Shown here one piece after another: positions 17,011 to 25,030 of a stretch of DNA of 64,000 bases; the first letter of the stretch is position 1, and every line of letters begins with the position of its first letter. Source of the stretch: Nisaea sp. (lineage in GTDB: Bacteria; Pseudomonadota; Alphaproteobacteria; Thalassobaculales; Thalassobaculaceae); contig NZ_JAXMNY010000001.1 in assembly GCF_034670185.1 (NCBI RefSeq), positions 310,001 through 374,000 on the forward strand, read 5' to 3'. The translations under genes were made by a program, and so were the position numbers. Under the pieces are notes generated by a model. That model was not told the DNA's origin and made no database searches. It worked only from the letters and a program-made list of their open reading frames with translations.

Positions 17011-17948
17011 GCCGACGGGGCAAGCGGCTCTCCAGCGGCGTGCATCAGGCAGCGATCCCAGTGTGGCGCGCCGCCGAAATGCTCGACCAGTATATCGATC
17101 AGCACGCGGACCTTGCCGGGCACATTGGCGCCGGGCGGCCGGATCACATAGATGCCGTGTTCCGCGAGGGGGAAGCCCGCCAGCACCGGTTCGACAGCGC
17201 CGCTTTCGAGCGCGTCGGACAGCATGAAGGTGGGCCCGCCGGTAATGCCCAGCCCGTCAATGGCCCAGGCGAGCAGGGCATCTCCGTTATCCGATCTCAA
17301 TCGGCCTGACGGGCGGATGGAAACCCACCGGTCGCCGTTGCGGAGGGTGATGTCCGGATCGGAACTGCCGGTATAGATCAGGCAGTCATGGTCCGTCAGG
17401 TCCGCCGGTTTTTCTGGCCGGCCCCGGCGGTCGAGATAGTCGGGGCTGGCGACCAGTACAGAGCGAGCGGGGCCGATCCGGCGGGCGATCAGGCTGGAAT
17501 CCTGCAATGTGCCGATCCGGATGGCGGCATCGAACCGCTCGGCGATCAGATCGACCTTCCGGTCGCTGAACGAAACATCGATTTCGAGCCGGGGATGGCG
17601 CTTTGCCATCTCGGAGAGAACAGGCACGACGTGCCGCGTGCCGAAAGAGAGCGGGGCCGACAGACGCAGGCAGCCGACTACGTCCCCGCCATGCTGTGCA
17701 ACGGCTTCCCGGGCATCGTCATATTCCGCGAGAATGCGTTCGCAGCGCATGGTGAATTCAAGTCCGGGCTCGGTCGGGCTGACCCCACGCGTGGTCCGGT
17801 TCAGCAATACGGTCCCGAGATCTGCCTCTATTCTGGCGATACGGCGGCTGACGATGGACTTTGATATTCCGAGATAAGCCGCCGCCCGGTTGAAACCGCC
17901 GCTTTTCACCACTTCGAGAAAGCAGCGCATGTCCTCGATCTCGATCAT
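17007..17948 (-). CDS. LysR-family transcriptional regulator (divergent from azoR)
   Basis: This 313-residue LysR protein has an N-terminal helix-turn-helix (residues 5-60; GGFNRAAAYLGISKSIVSRRIARIE) and a C-terminal substrate-binding effector domain. The start is the ATG at 17948, preceded by AGAGGA at good spacing; the frame is open to 17993. It resembles the AaeR/DsdC-like group with the TTRGVSPTEPG segment. It is divergent from azoR across 112 bases, so control of azoR, possibly in response to quinone or electrophile stress, is the natural inference. Confidence 0.85.
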   Translation of the reverse strand: MIEIEDMRCFLEVVKSGGFNRAAAYLGISKSIVSRRIARIEADLGTVLLNRTTRGVSPTEPGLEFTMRCERILAEYDDAREAVAQHGGDVVGCLRLSAPLSFGTRHVVPVLSEMAKRHPRLEIDVSFSDRKVDLIAERFDAAIRIGTLQDSSLIARRIGPARSVLVASPDYLDRRGRPEKPADLTDHDCLIYTGSSDPDITLRNGDRWVSIRPSGRLRSDNGDALLAWAIDGLGITGGPTFMLSDALESGAVEPVLAGFPLAEHGIYVIRPPGANVPGKVRVLIDILVEHFGGAPHWDRCLMHAAGEPLAPSA

Positions 17949-18060
17949 CAGGTGTTCCTCTTGAAGCAACAGCGTGGCGCATTTTTCGGCCATTCCGATC
18001 CAAATACCGAACCACTACCTTAATGCAAACGCCCTGACCAGCAGACATTGGACCCAGATC

Positions 18061-18678
18061 ATGTCGACCATTCTCGTACTCACCAGTAGCGCCCTCGGCG
18101 ATGCTTCCACTTCCGGACTGCTTATCGATGAAGCGGTCGCGAAACTTCAGGCCCAGCAGCCGGGCGCGACGATCATCCGCCGCGATGTCGGCGGGTCTCC
18201 GCTGCCGCACCTTAATGAAAACACAGTCGGCATCATTCGCGGTGCCGAGGCGACCAATGACGAGCAGGTGGCTGCGAAAAAGCTGGCGGCCGAACTTGTT
18301 GGTGAACTGATTTCAGCGGATACCGTGCTGATCGGGGCGCCGATGTATAATTTCGGCATTACCTCGACCCTGAAGACCTGGTTCGATCATGTGCTGCAGG
18401 CCGGCGTGACGTTCCGTTATACGGATAACGGCCCGGAGGGTCTGTTGAACGGCAAGCGGGCAATCGTCGTCGAGACCCGTGGCGGTCTTTACAGCGAAGG
18501 CCCGGCCCAGGTCATGGATGCGCAGGAGCCGCATCTGCGCGGCATGCTCGGTTTCATCGGAATTTCAGATGTAACCTTCGTCCGGGCCGAGAAGCTCGCC
18601 TTCGGTGACGATGCTCGCGAAGAATCCCTGACCGGTGCCCGCAAGGCACTGGATGGCGCGTTCGCAGCCGCAGCCTGA
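18061..18678 (+). CDS. azoR: FMN-dependent NADH:quinone/azo oxidoreductase
   Basis: This 205-residue flavodoxin-fold enzyme reduces quinones and azo dyes with NADH by two-electron transfer. Segments matching E. coli AzoR include APMYNFGITSTLKTWFDHV, AGVTFRYTDNGPEGL and the FMN-contacting TRGGLYSEGP. The start at 18061 (MSTILVLTSSAL) matches the family N-terminus; the longer frame from 17974 is not needed. It is divergent from a LysR gene and followed by a clear terminator. Confidence 0.9.
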   Translation: MSTILVLTSSALGDASTSGLLIDEAVAKLQAQQPGATIIRRDVGGSPLPHLNENTVGIIRGAEATNDEQVAAKKLAAELVGELISADTVLIGAPMYNFGITSTLKTWFDHVLQAGVTFRYTDNGPEGLLNGKRAIVVETRGGLYSEGPAQVMDAQEPHLRGMLGFIGISDVTFVRAEKLAFGDDAREESLTGARKALDGAFAAAA

Positions 18679-18693
18679 TCCATTTGACGCGAA

Positions 18694-18729
18694 GCCGCCG
18701 CCAGAGCGATCCGGCGGCGGCTTTTGTTT
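18694..18729 (+). terminator. Intrinsic terminator after azoR
   Basis: GCCGCCGCC at 18694-18702 pairs with GGCGGCGGC at 18713-18721 and is followed by TTTTGTTTGTTT. It begins 16 bases past the azoR stop and lies between convergent genes. Confidence 0.85.
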
Positions 18730-18731
18730 GT

Positions 18732-19628
18732 TTACTGCTTCAGGCGCGGCTTCTCGAGATTCGCGAGATCGCAATGCGCGTCCGCCATGGCTGAGAAGTC
18801 CTGTTTGCCAAAGCCGCGGGCGCGGGCAGCGGTGAACATCTCCCGCGCGGCGGCGGCCATCGGCATCGGTACTTTGGCGGCGTTCGCGGCTTGGATGATC
18901 AACGACAGATCCTTATGGGCGAGATCAATGGTGAAGCCCGGCGCGGTATCGCCTTTCAGCACCTTGTCCGGCCAGTTGACCTTGAGCTGACCGTTCACCG
19001 CCGTTGTGCCGTAGATCACGTCCAGAGTCCGTTCGAGATCAAGCCCGAAGCCCTGCGACAGGGCCAGCGCCTCGGCGTTGAACTGGCAGGAGGCCACGGC
19101 GAGGAAGTTGTTCACGAGCTTCGTGCGGGTTCCGGTGCCCACTCCGCCGCAGTGATAGACGGTGGTTCCCATGGCTTCGAGCATCGGCTTCACCCGCTCG
19201 AAATCCTCCGGCTCGGCACCGACCATGAAGAGGGATTCACCCCTATCCGCATGCTGGGCAAGACGGCCGACCGGTGCGTCGACAAAGCTCAGGCCCTTCG
19301 CTTTGGCCATGGCCGCGAGTTCGTCCGTCGTTTCAGGATCGACCGTGCTCATGTCGAGGATAAGCGCGCCTTTCGGGGCGTTCGCGATGATCCCGTCCGG
19401 TCCGGCGACAACCTCGCGGACGACCGGTGAATCGGGGAGCATCGTCACGATTACTTCGGATTTGCTGGCGACGTCTGCGACGGTTGCCGCGCTCGACGCC
19501 TGCAGCAGCTCCAGCTCCTTGACCGCATCCGGATTGATGTCATTGACGACCAGCCGGAAGCCCTTGCGGCAAAGGTTGGACGCCATCGGGCGCCCCATGC
19601 GGCCAAGTCCGATAAAACCGACAGTCAT
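18732..19628 (-). CDS. NAD(P)-dependent 3-hydroxyisobutyrate dehydrogenase-family oxidoreductase
   Basis: This 298-residue beta-hydroxyacid dehydrogenase has an N-terminal Rossmann fold (GFIGLGRMGRPMASNL, residues 4-19), the substrate motif FVDAPVGR near 118 and the catalytic Lys in GTRTKLVNNFL near residue 170. The family includes 3-hydroxyisobutyrate, tartronate semialdehyde, L-threonate and sulfolactaldehyde reductases, and I cannot choose among them. The usual DAPVSG is DAPVGR here, which may alter substrate recognition. A strong GGAGGAAG site precedes the ATG. It follows the FAD oxidase and DUF1028 genes on the same strand after a 212-base gap. Confidence 0.85.
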   Translation of the reverse strand: MTVGFIGLGRMGRPMASNLCRKGFRLVVNDINPDAVKELELLQASSAATVADVASKSEVIVTMLPDSPVVREVVAGPDGIIANAPKGALILDMSTVDPETTDELAAMAKAKGLSFVDAPVGRLAQHADRGESLFMVGAEPEDFERVKPMLEAMGTTVYHCGGVGTGTRTKLVNNFLAVASCQFNAEALALSQGFGLDLERTLDVIYGTTAVNGQLKVNWPDKVLKGDTAPGFTIDLAHKDLSLIIQAANAAKVPMPMAAAAREMFTAARARGFGKQDFSAMADAHCDLANLEKPRLKQ

Positions 19629-19797
19629 TTGGATTCTTCCTCCCAGAAGATGCCGAGACCGTGCGGCTGGTCAGCCTTGCCGGCCTTCATGCAATGAATT
19701 GAATGCGGCAGAGAGTTCCGCCGCTATCGATGGGAGGATAATTACCACGCCGGGGGGCGGGCGGTCATCGGCCGGAAAGTGCAGGGCTTTATTCCCA

Positions 19798-19823
19798 GGC
19801 GTCACGACCTGGGCGTCACGACC
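19798..19823. repeat. Short tandem repeat of GGCGTCACGACC
   Basis: Two copies of GGCGTCACGACC with a 14-base period, overlapping an inverted repeat CCCAGG / CCTGGG (19794-19813). It lies just past the stop of the FAD oxidase gene and before the dehydrogenase gene. A processing or weak termination element is possible. Confidence 0.3.
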
Positions 19824-19840
19824 CGTGATGGGACACGTGA

Positions 19841-21133
19841 TCAGGCGCGCCTCATCAGATCCCGTTCGTCCCGCCATGCCCACCAGCGGGACATCAGGTC
19901 AGCTACCTTCCGGGAGAACGGCTTGAACGGCACCTTCTTGAACGGCAGGTCGTCGAAGGCGGTTTCCCCATCCTTCTCGCCAAGGATCCGGCGGGACAAC
20001 TTCATCGCGAAATAGAGGCTGCGGGTGACGCCGGAGCCGCAATAGCCTCCGGCGAGCCAGACGCCATCCTCGAAGCCGAGGTGAGGGGAGTGGTCCGGGG
20101 TATAGGCAACGTCGCCGTACCAGACATGCGCGGCCCCGATGGGCTCAAGCTGCGGGAACACGCGGAGAGCTGCTGTCCGGATGGCGGCGGCGCGTACCTC
20201 CGGAGTGCAGCCCGGCTCGCCCATGCGGCCACCAAAGATGAAGCGCTTGCCGTCCGGTGACGGCCGGAACCACATGAAGATCCGAGCGGATTCGCCGAAC
20301 ATGCGGCCTTTGGGCGACAGCTCGGCCATCAGGTCCGCCGGGATTTCCTCGGTGGCGATGGCGCCGGTGCGGATCTGCACCACGCGCTGATGCATCGCGT
20401 CGGTGCGGCGGTCGGCGTAGCCGTTGGTCGCGACCAGAACGTCGCGTGCCGTGACCACCTTGCCGCCGCAGAAGATCTCCGTTTCAGCGCCGTCGCGGCG
20501 CATGCCTTTAACGGGCGTTGACGGGAACAGCATTGCGCCGGCTTCAACGGCTTTTGTCGCCAGGGCGTTCGCCAGCTTGCGGGGGTGAATGCCGCCGTCG
20601 CGATGGTAGACCACGCCGCCATCGAAGAAGTCCGTGCCGATCTCGGCGCGCTGGTTTTCCTTGGCTACCATCTCGAAGGGCAGGCCGACGGCCTTGTTCA
20701 GCTTCTCGCATTCCCGCGCAGTCGCATCATAGCCAGCGACGCTGCGGGCGCCCCGGAAGCGGCCGGTCATCTGCAAGTCACAATCGAGCTTTTCTTCCGC
20801 GACAAAGCGCTCGAAATAATCGAGAGCGTTCATGCCTTCCTGCATGATGGCATGCGCTTTCCTCTCGCCATACTGGGAGGCCAGTCCGGTAATGCCGAGC
20901 TGATGAAAGCTGGGACCGACCATGCCGCCGTTGCGGGACGAGCAGCCATGGCCGATCTCCTCCGCGTCGAACACGGCGACGGAGCGTCCCGCCCGTGCGA
21001 GATGGATCGCCGAGGCAAGCCCGGTATATCCTCCACCGACAATGGCGACGTCGACACGCTCCGGCAGCGTGCTTTCGGCTTTGGCCCGGGCTGGGTCGGC
21101 GCTTGCGTTCCAGTAGATCGTATCGCTTGCCAT
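19841..21133 (-). CDS. FAD-dependent amine/amino-acid oxidase (DAO family, PuuB-like)
   Basis: This 430-residue flavoprotein has an N-terminal dinucleotide-binding fold (VAIVGGGYTGLASAIHLARAG, residues about 29-49). The SRNGGMVGPS segment is typical of gamma-glutamylputrescine oxidase-like and related deaminating oxidases. FGGRMGEPG and the C-terminal LAGGYCGSGVTRSLYFAMKL complete the FAD site. The start at 21133 (MASDTIYWNA) has AAGGA upstream; the longer frame is a shadow of the DUF1028 gene. The gene follows that DUF1028 gene by 4 bases. With the nearby carbamoyl-D-amino-acid hydrolase, oxidation of an amine or N-substituted amino acid is likely, but the substrate is not known. Confidence 0.85.
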   Translation of the reverse strand: MASDTIYWNASADPARAKAESTLPERVDVAIVGGGYTGLASAIHLARAGRSVAVFDAEEIGHGCSSRNGGMVGPSFHQLGITGLASQYGERKAHAIMQEGMNALDYFERFVAEEKLDCDLQMTGRFRGARSVAGYDATARECEKLNKAVGLPFEMVAKENQRAEIGTDFFDGGVVYHRDGGIHPRKLANALATKAVEAGAMLFPSTPVKGMRRDGAETEIFCGGKVVTARDVLVATNGYADRRTDAMHQRVVQIRTGAIATEEIPADLMAELSPKGRMFGESARIFMWFRPSPDGKRFIFGGRMGEPGCTPEVRAAAIRTAALRVFPQLEPIGAAHVWYGDVAYTPDHSPHLGFEDGVWLAGGYCGSGVTRSLYFAMKLSRRILGEKDGETAFDDLPFKKVPFKPFSRKVADLMSRWWAWRDERDLMRRA

Positions 21134-21137
21134 AGTC

Positions 21138-21899
21138 TCAGTCCTTAACAGTCCAGCTGTCCCGGTGTCTGGCGGTGGGGAAACGGTCCTCGAGACCCAG
21201 CTCCGAGATCCGCTCGATGCTTGCCTCGAAAAGGTTGCGCATGATGGGCATGGTTTCCGGCTCCAGCGCAACACGCCGGATGGTGTCTTCGCGGCCCTGA
21301 TATGCTTCGTACAATGCGCGCAGATCGGCAACGGCGTCAGTGTTGGAGACATCGATCCGGAGGTCGTAGGTGTCGATGCCATGTTCTCCGGTGACGCGCA
21401 GAGCCGCCGAGCGAAGCGGGCCGAGGATCTCGCCGCCACTGTCGCGCCCGGCTTCCAGTGCCTTCATCAGCCGTTCGGCAAGCGGCAGGGAGGGATCGCG
21501 GGTGAAGGCGTCCGCCATTTTCTGGGGGACCAGAGGGTTGGCGAGGATATTGCCGAGCGCGAGACAGTTGCGGCCGACCGTGTGGGCGTAGATCGAATAC
21601 ATCCGGCGGCCATGATAGGCGGCTGCCCGGCCGTCGGAATCGAGCGCGCCGATCTGGCGCCACTCGATATCGGCGGTGGATGCGCAGACTTCCGAGACGA
21701 CCGCGTCCGCCGCGGTGCCCTTGGCCAGCAGGGAGATGCCGAGATCGCCGAGGCGGCTGTCGGTCCGGTGCTGGGACAGCATGGCACCGCGCCCGTGGGA
21801 GAGGCGGACGCAGCGCGATCCGACGGCGAGGTCGGATGTGGTGATGGCCGCGCCATAGCACCCTGTGCGCTCGCAGCGTCCGATGATCGAAAAGGTCAT
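21138..21899 (-). CDS. DUF1028 family protein (first copy)
   Basis: This 253-residue protein belongs to DUF1028, an Ntn-hydrolase-like family often found beside amino-acid or peptide catabolism genes. The family opening MTFSIIGRCERTGCYGAAITTSDLAVGSRC is clear (quoted in part: MTFSIIGRCERTG), and the conserved GDLGISLLAKG and NCLALGNILA segments follow. The residues expected at the processed N-terminus of an Ntn hydrolase cannot be assigned. An AGGGGGA site precedes the ATG at 21899. It is co-transcribed with the FAD oxidase (4-base gap). A second DUF1028 gene is at 24337-25011. Confidence 0.85.
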   Translation of the reverse strand: MTFSIIGRCERTGCYGAAITTSDLAVGSRCVRLSHGRGAMLSQHRTDSRLGDLGISLLAKGTAADAVVSEVCASTADIEWRQIGALDSDGRAAAYHGRRMYSIYAHTVGRNCLALGNILANPLVPQKMADAFTRDPSLPLAERLMKALEAGRDSGGEILGPLRSAALRVTGEHGIDTYDLRIDVSNTDAVADLRALYEAYQGREDTIRRVALEPETMPIMRNLFEASIERISELGLEDRFPTARHRDSWTVKD

Positions 21900-22105
21900 G
21901 TAGTCCCCCTTGGTTCCCGTCGGGCGGGATTATTTTCTCAGACCGGGTCGGTCGACGGAAGCGGCACGCCACTGTCTTCTGCTTCCAACCGCTTCCACAT
22001 CGATCATGGTGTCGGTGACTTGCCCCCTATGACCGTAATGCACCAGATTTGAGATCGCGGAAAGCCACGGCATGTCGGCTCCGATCGCGAAGGGGTCTAA
22101 AGGAA

Positions 22106-22137
22106 CGGGGCGGCCCCTGGAGGGAGGAGCCGCCCCG
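22106..22137 (-). terminator. Terminator hairpin downstream of a gene remnant
   Basis: CGGGGCGGC at 22106-22114 pairs with GCCGCCCCG at 22129-22137, followed on the minus strand by TTCCTTTAG. It stands just past the stop of the 61-codon frame at 22151-22336, suggesting that a real transcript once ended here. Confidence 0.6.
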
Positions 22138-22150
22138 CCCGCCGGACGGC

Positions 22151-22336
22151 TTAGTTGATAGGCGCGTCCACATAGAGTTCCTCGGCCGAGATCTGTTTCT
22201 TCGCGTACCAAGTTTTGTTGTGGGTAATCCGGGTGACCAGATTATCCCTGTTGGACGAGTTCCATTTCTGAAAGTCGTCCGGCACCAAGGCGGCGATCGA
22301 GTACAGCTCGGCCAAGATTGGGACAGAGCAGATCAT
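22151..22336 (-). pseudogene. Possible 3' remnant of an unidentified gene
   Basis: A 61-codon frame (MICSVPILAELYSIAALVPD at its start) has an in-frame TAG two codons before its ATG and no ribosome site. Codon use looks coding in the second half, and a strong terminator hairpin follows its TAA by 14 bases. I do not recognise the family. The picture fits the decayed C-terminal end of a larger gene, but a genuine small protein cannot be excluded. Confidence 0.3.
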
Positions 22337-22382
22337 GCTGCGCTAAAACCTGAAAATAATTAATTGCTCACACTTGATAATG

Positions 22383-23303
22383 TCAGCTTATAGCTTCTGG
22401 CTTTACCGTTGGAATGTCGTGGTTTTTCAGAAAATCGCTGAGGAATCCCTGAAACTGGAGCGCCAGATTAGATGTCGGGAAAAGATTGCAGGAAATGCAA
22501 TGGATGCTGAGGGGCAGGACCGGATGGGTCGGGCGCGCCGCGAGTGTAGTGAGGTCACGACCGAACAGGGCAAAGCTGTCTACCAGGGCGACACCCAGGC
22601 CGGAAATAGCCATCTCCAGCGCGGTCGCGGTGTGCCGGACCTCGCAGAAATAACGCCGTTCCAGACCCTGTTCCGAGAAGACGGTGTCGATGATCTGGCC
22701 GAGCGGCGTGCCGACGGCATAGGAAATATGCCGCACGTGATTGAGATCGGTGACGTTAACCCGCTCGGACAGGGCCATTTCATGATCTTTTGGGCAGACG
22801 CACATCATTCGCCCTTCGGCAACCGGCCGAACGGACAGCATGGAATGACGGGGTTGGGTGATTGAGAGGCCGATATCGGCCCGCCCGCTGACCAGTTTCT
22901 CGATGTTTTCGTCGATGCTGCCGAGTTCAATGGAGAGTGTCAGTTTCGGCCTGTTCTTGACGAACTCTGCGATCACCCGGGGCAGGATCCCGTGCCCGAT
23001 GGAGGGCGTGGCGACAATATGAAGCCGGCCGACCGTGCCGCCGCGCAGCTCGTTGATGACATTCTCCACCCGCTTCTGCTGCATGAAAAGATACTGCGCT
23101 TCCTGCGCGATATGCTGTGCTTCGCGGGTCGGTACCAGTCGGCCCCGTTCACGCACGAACAGGGGGAACCCGACAAGGTCTTCGGTGTGGCGGATCATAT
23201 TGCTGATGGCTGGTTGACTGACGTTCAGCAGGTCGGCTGCCCGCGCCGTCGTACCGACTTCGATGACAGTACAGAGCACTTCGAGTTGGCGTGCATTGAT
23301 CAT
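22383..23303 (-). CDS. LysR-family transcriptional regulator (divergent from N-carbamoyl-D-amino acid hydrolase)
   Basis: This 306-residue LysR protein has the helix-turn-helix at residues 5-62 (TARAADLLNVSQPAISNMIRH) and an effector domain with a typical RADIGLSITQ segment near residue 140. It is divergent from the amidohydrolase at 23405 across about 100 AT-richer bases, so it likely controls that gene and perhaps both DUF1028 units flanking it. No clear T-N11-A operator could be chosen by eye. Confidence 0.87.
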   Translation of the reverse strand: MINARQLEVLCTVIEVGTTARAADLLNVSQPAISNMIRHTEDLVGFPLFVRERGRLVPTREAQHIAQEAQYLFMQQKRVENVINELRGGTVGRLHIVATPSIGHGILPRVIAEFVKNRPKLTLSIELGSIDENIEKLVSGRADIGLSITQPRHSMLSVRPVAEGRMMCVCPKDHEMALSERVNVTDLNHVRHISYAVGTPLGQIIDTVFSEQGLERRYFCEVRHTATALEMAISGLGVALVDSFALFGRDLTTLAARPTHPVLPLSIHCISCNLFPTSNLALQFQGFLSDFLKNHDIPTVKPEAIS

Positions 23304-23404
23304 ATCAATAATTTCATCTTATTAAGTGACCCATCAATTTTATTTCACGGTGATACTCCGCTCGTCTAGCACTTCATATGTCGGAGACGAAGAGGAGGGC
23401 TTTC

Positions 23405-24340
23405 ATGAGCCGGAAAGAAGTATTCGCCGTTGCTCAAATGGGCCCTGTTCACCTTCAGGATACGAAGGCCCAAGTGGTTGCGCGCCTTATCGAAATGCTG
23501 CGTGAAGCTCATTCATACGGCGCCCGCTGGGTGACCTTTCCGGAACTGGCCCTGACCACGTTCTTCCCGCGTTATATCTATGACAGCCCGGAAGAGTACG
23601 ATGTCTTCTTCGAAGAGGGGCTGCCCTCACAGGCGATGCTGCCGCTGTTCGAAGAAGCCAAGACACTTGGCATCGGCTTTTACCTCGGATACGCGGAAAA
23701 GGTTGAGGAGGGCGGCAAGACCCGGCGTTTCAACACCTCGGTGCTGGTTGGCCCCGACGGTGCGATCCTTGGCAAATACCGCAAGATCCATCTGCCTGGC
23801 ACGAAGGATCCGATCGGAGATCTTGAGTTCGAGCACCTTGAAAAGCGTTATTTTGAAGTCGGTGATCTCGGGTTTCCGGTTTTCAAGACTCCCTCCGGCC
23901 GTTTTGGCATGTGCATCTGCAACGACCGGCGCTGGCCGGAGACTTTCCGTGTCATGGCGTTGCGCGGCGCCGAAGTTTTCATGCTCGGCTACAATACACC
24001 GACGCGGAACATCCATCATCCGGAACCGGCGCACCTGCGCGAGTTCCACAATCGGCTCAGCCTGGAATCCGCCGCCTATCAGAACGGCGCCTGGGTCATG
24101 GCCGCTGCCAAATGCGGCTCCGAGGACGGATTCGCCATGATCGGCGGCTCCGCCATTGTGGCCCCGACCGGTGAGGTCGTGGCCCGCGCCGTTTCCGAGG
24201 ATGACGAGGTGATCGCCTATAACTGCGATCTCGACCTTGGCGCTTATATTCGCCGGTCCGTCTTCGATTTCGCACGGCATCGCCGGATCGAGCATTATGG
24301 GCCGATCACCGCGCAGACTGGCATTGAGGTGACGGAATGA
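23405..24340 (+). CDS. N-carbamoyl-D-amino acid hydrolase (nitrilase superfamily)
   Basis: This 311-residue enzyme hydrolyses N-carbamoyl-D-amino acids to D-amino acid, CO2 and ammonia. The catalytic triad falls at E47 (PELALTTFFPR), K127 (YRKIHLPG) and C172 (CICNDRRWPE), the same numbering as I recall for the Agrobacterium D-carbamoylase; the HLEKRYFE-GDLGFPV and YNTPT stretches also match it. I chose the ATG at 23405, which has AGGAGGG 6 bases upstream, over the in-frame ATG at 23378. It overlaps the second DUF1028 gene by ATGA. A hydantoinase is not in the window, although a CodA-like amidohydrolase is at 29869. Confidence 0.9.
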   Translation: MSRKEVFAVAQMGPVHLQDTKAQVVARLIEMLREAHSYGARWVTFPELALTTFFPRYIYDSPEEYDVFFEEGLPSQAMLPLFEEAKTLGIGFYLGYAEKVEEGGKTRRFNTSVLVGPDGAILGKYRKIHLPGTKDPIGDLEFEHLEKRYFEVGDLGFPVFKTPSGRFGMCICNDRRWPETFRVMALRGAEVFMLGYNTPTRNIHHPEPAHLREFHNRLSLESAAYQNGAWVMAAAKCGSEDGFAMIGGSAIVAPTGEVVARAVSEDDEVIAYNCDLDLGAYIRRSVFDFARHRRIEHYGPITAQTGIEVTE

Positions 24341-25011
24341 CTTTTTCTCTCGCAGGGCGTTGCACGGAAACCGGCAGGATCGGGTTTGCAGTTGCCACCT
24401 CGTCCGTCTGCGTCGGTGCTCGTGTGGGCGCCATCGTCGAGGGCTGTGTCGTGTTCTCCCAGGCTCGCACGGATCCGCGTCTGCACGCGGTCGGGATCGC
24501 GGCCTGGCAGAAGAGCAAGGATGCTACCGAAACGCTGGCTGCCATGCGCGCGGCGGCAACGGCACCGCACTGGCGCCAGCTCGGCATCCTGACATCGAAA
24601 GGAGCGCCGCTGCATTATACCGGGGCATCCTGTTTCGATCATTGCGGTGGGTGTGAGGGGGCTAACAGTCTCGCGCTCGGCAATTTCCTCGGCTCTGCCG
24701 ATGTCCTGCCCGAAATGGTCCGGGCCTTCGAAGAGGCGAGCGGGCCGCTTGAGGAGCGTCTGCAGGCGGGTATGCTTGCCGGCGAGGCTGCCGGCAGCGA
24801 ACGTGAACCGCTGCAATCGGCCGGGCTGAAGGTGCTCGGCGACGAAGGATTGATGGATGCGGACATTCGCGTCGATTTCTCGACCGATCCGCTAAAGGAT
24901 CTCGGCGTTCTCTGGCGGGACTGGGCTCCCAAGGCTGCAGCCTACCGGCTCCGGGCGATTGATCCCGATGCGGCGCCGTCGTCGGCCGAAGTCGAGGGTC
25001 GCCAGGCTTAA
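24337..25011 (+). CDS. DUF1028 family protein (second copy)
   Basis: This 224-residue DUF1028 protein is a paralogue of the one at 21138-21899. It shares the MTFSLAGRCTETGRIGFAVA opening and conserved WRQLGIL, SLALGNFL and EREPLQSAGLKVLG segments. It lacks about 30 residues at the C-terminus compared with the first copy. Translational coupling (ATGA) with the D-carbamoylase suggests that it acts on a related amide, carbamoyl or peptide compound. No function for the family is established to my knowledge beyond its Ntn-hydrolase-like fold. Confidence 0.85.
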   Translation: MTFSLAGRCTETGRIGFAVATSSVCVGARVGAIVEGCVVFSQARTDPRLHAVGIAAWQKSKDATETLAAMRAAATAPHWRQLGILTSKGAPLHYTGASCFDHCGGCEGANSLALGNFLGSADVLPEMVRAFEEASGPLEERLQAGMLAGEAAGSEREPLQSAGLKVLGDEGLMDADIRVDFSTDPLKDLGVLWRDWAPKAAAYRLRAIDPDAAPSSAEVEGRQA

Positions 25012-25030
25012 ACGGCGATCCGGAACCAGC

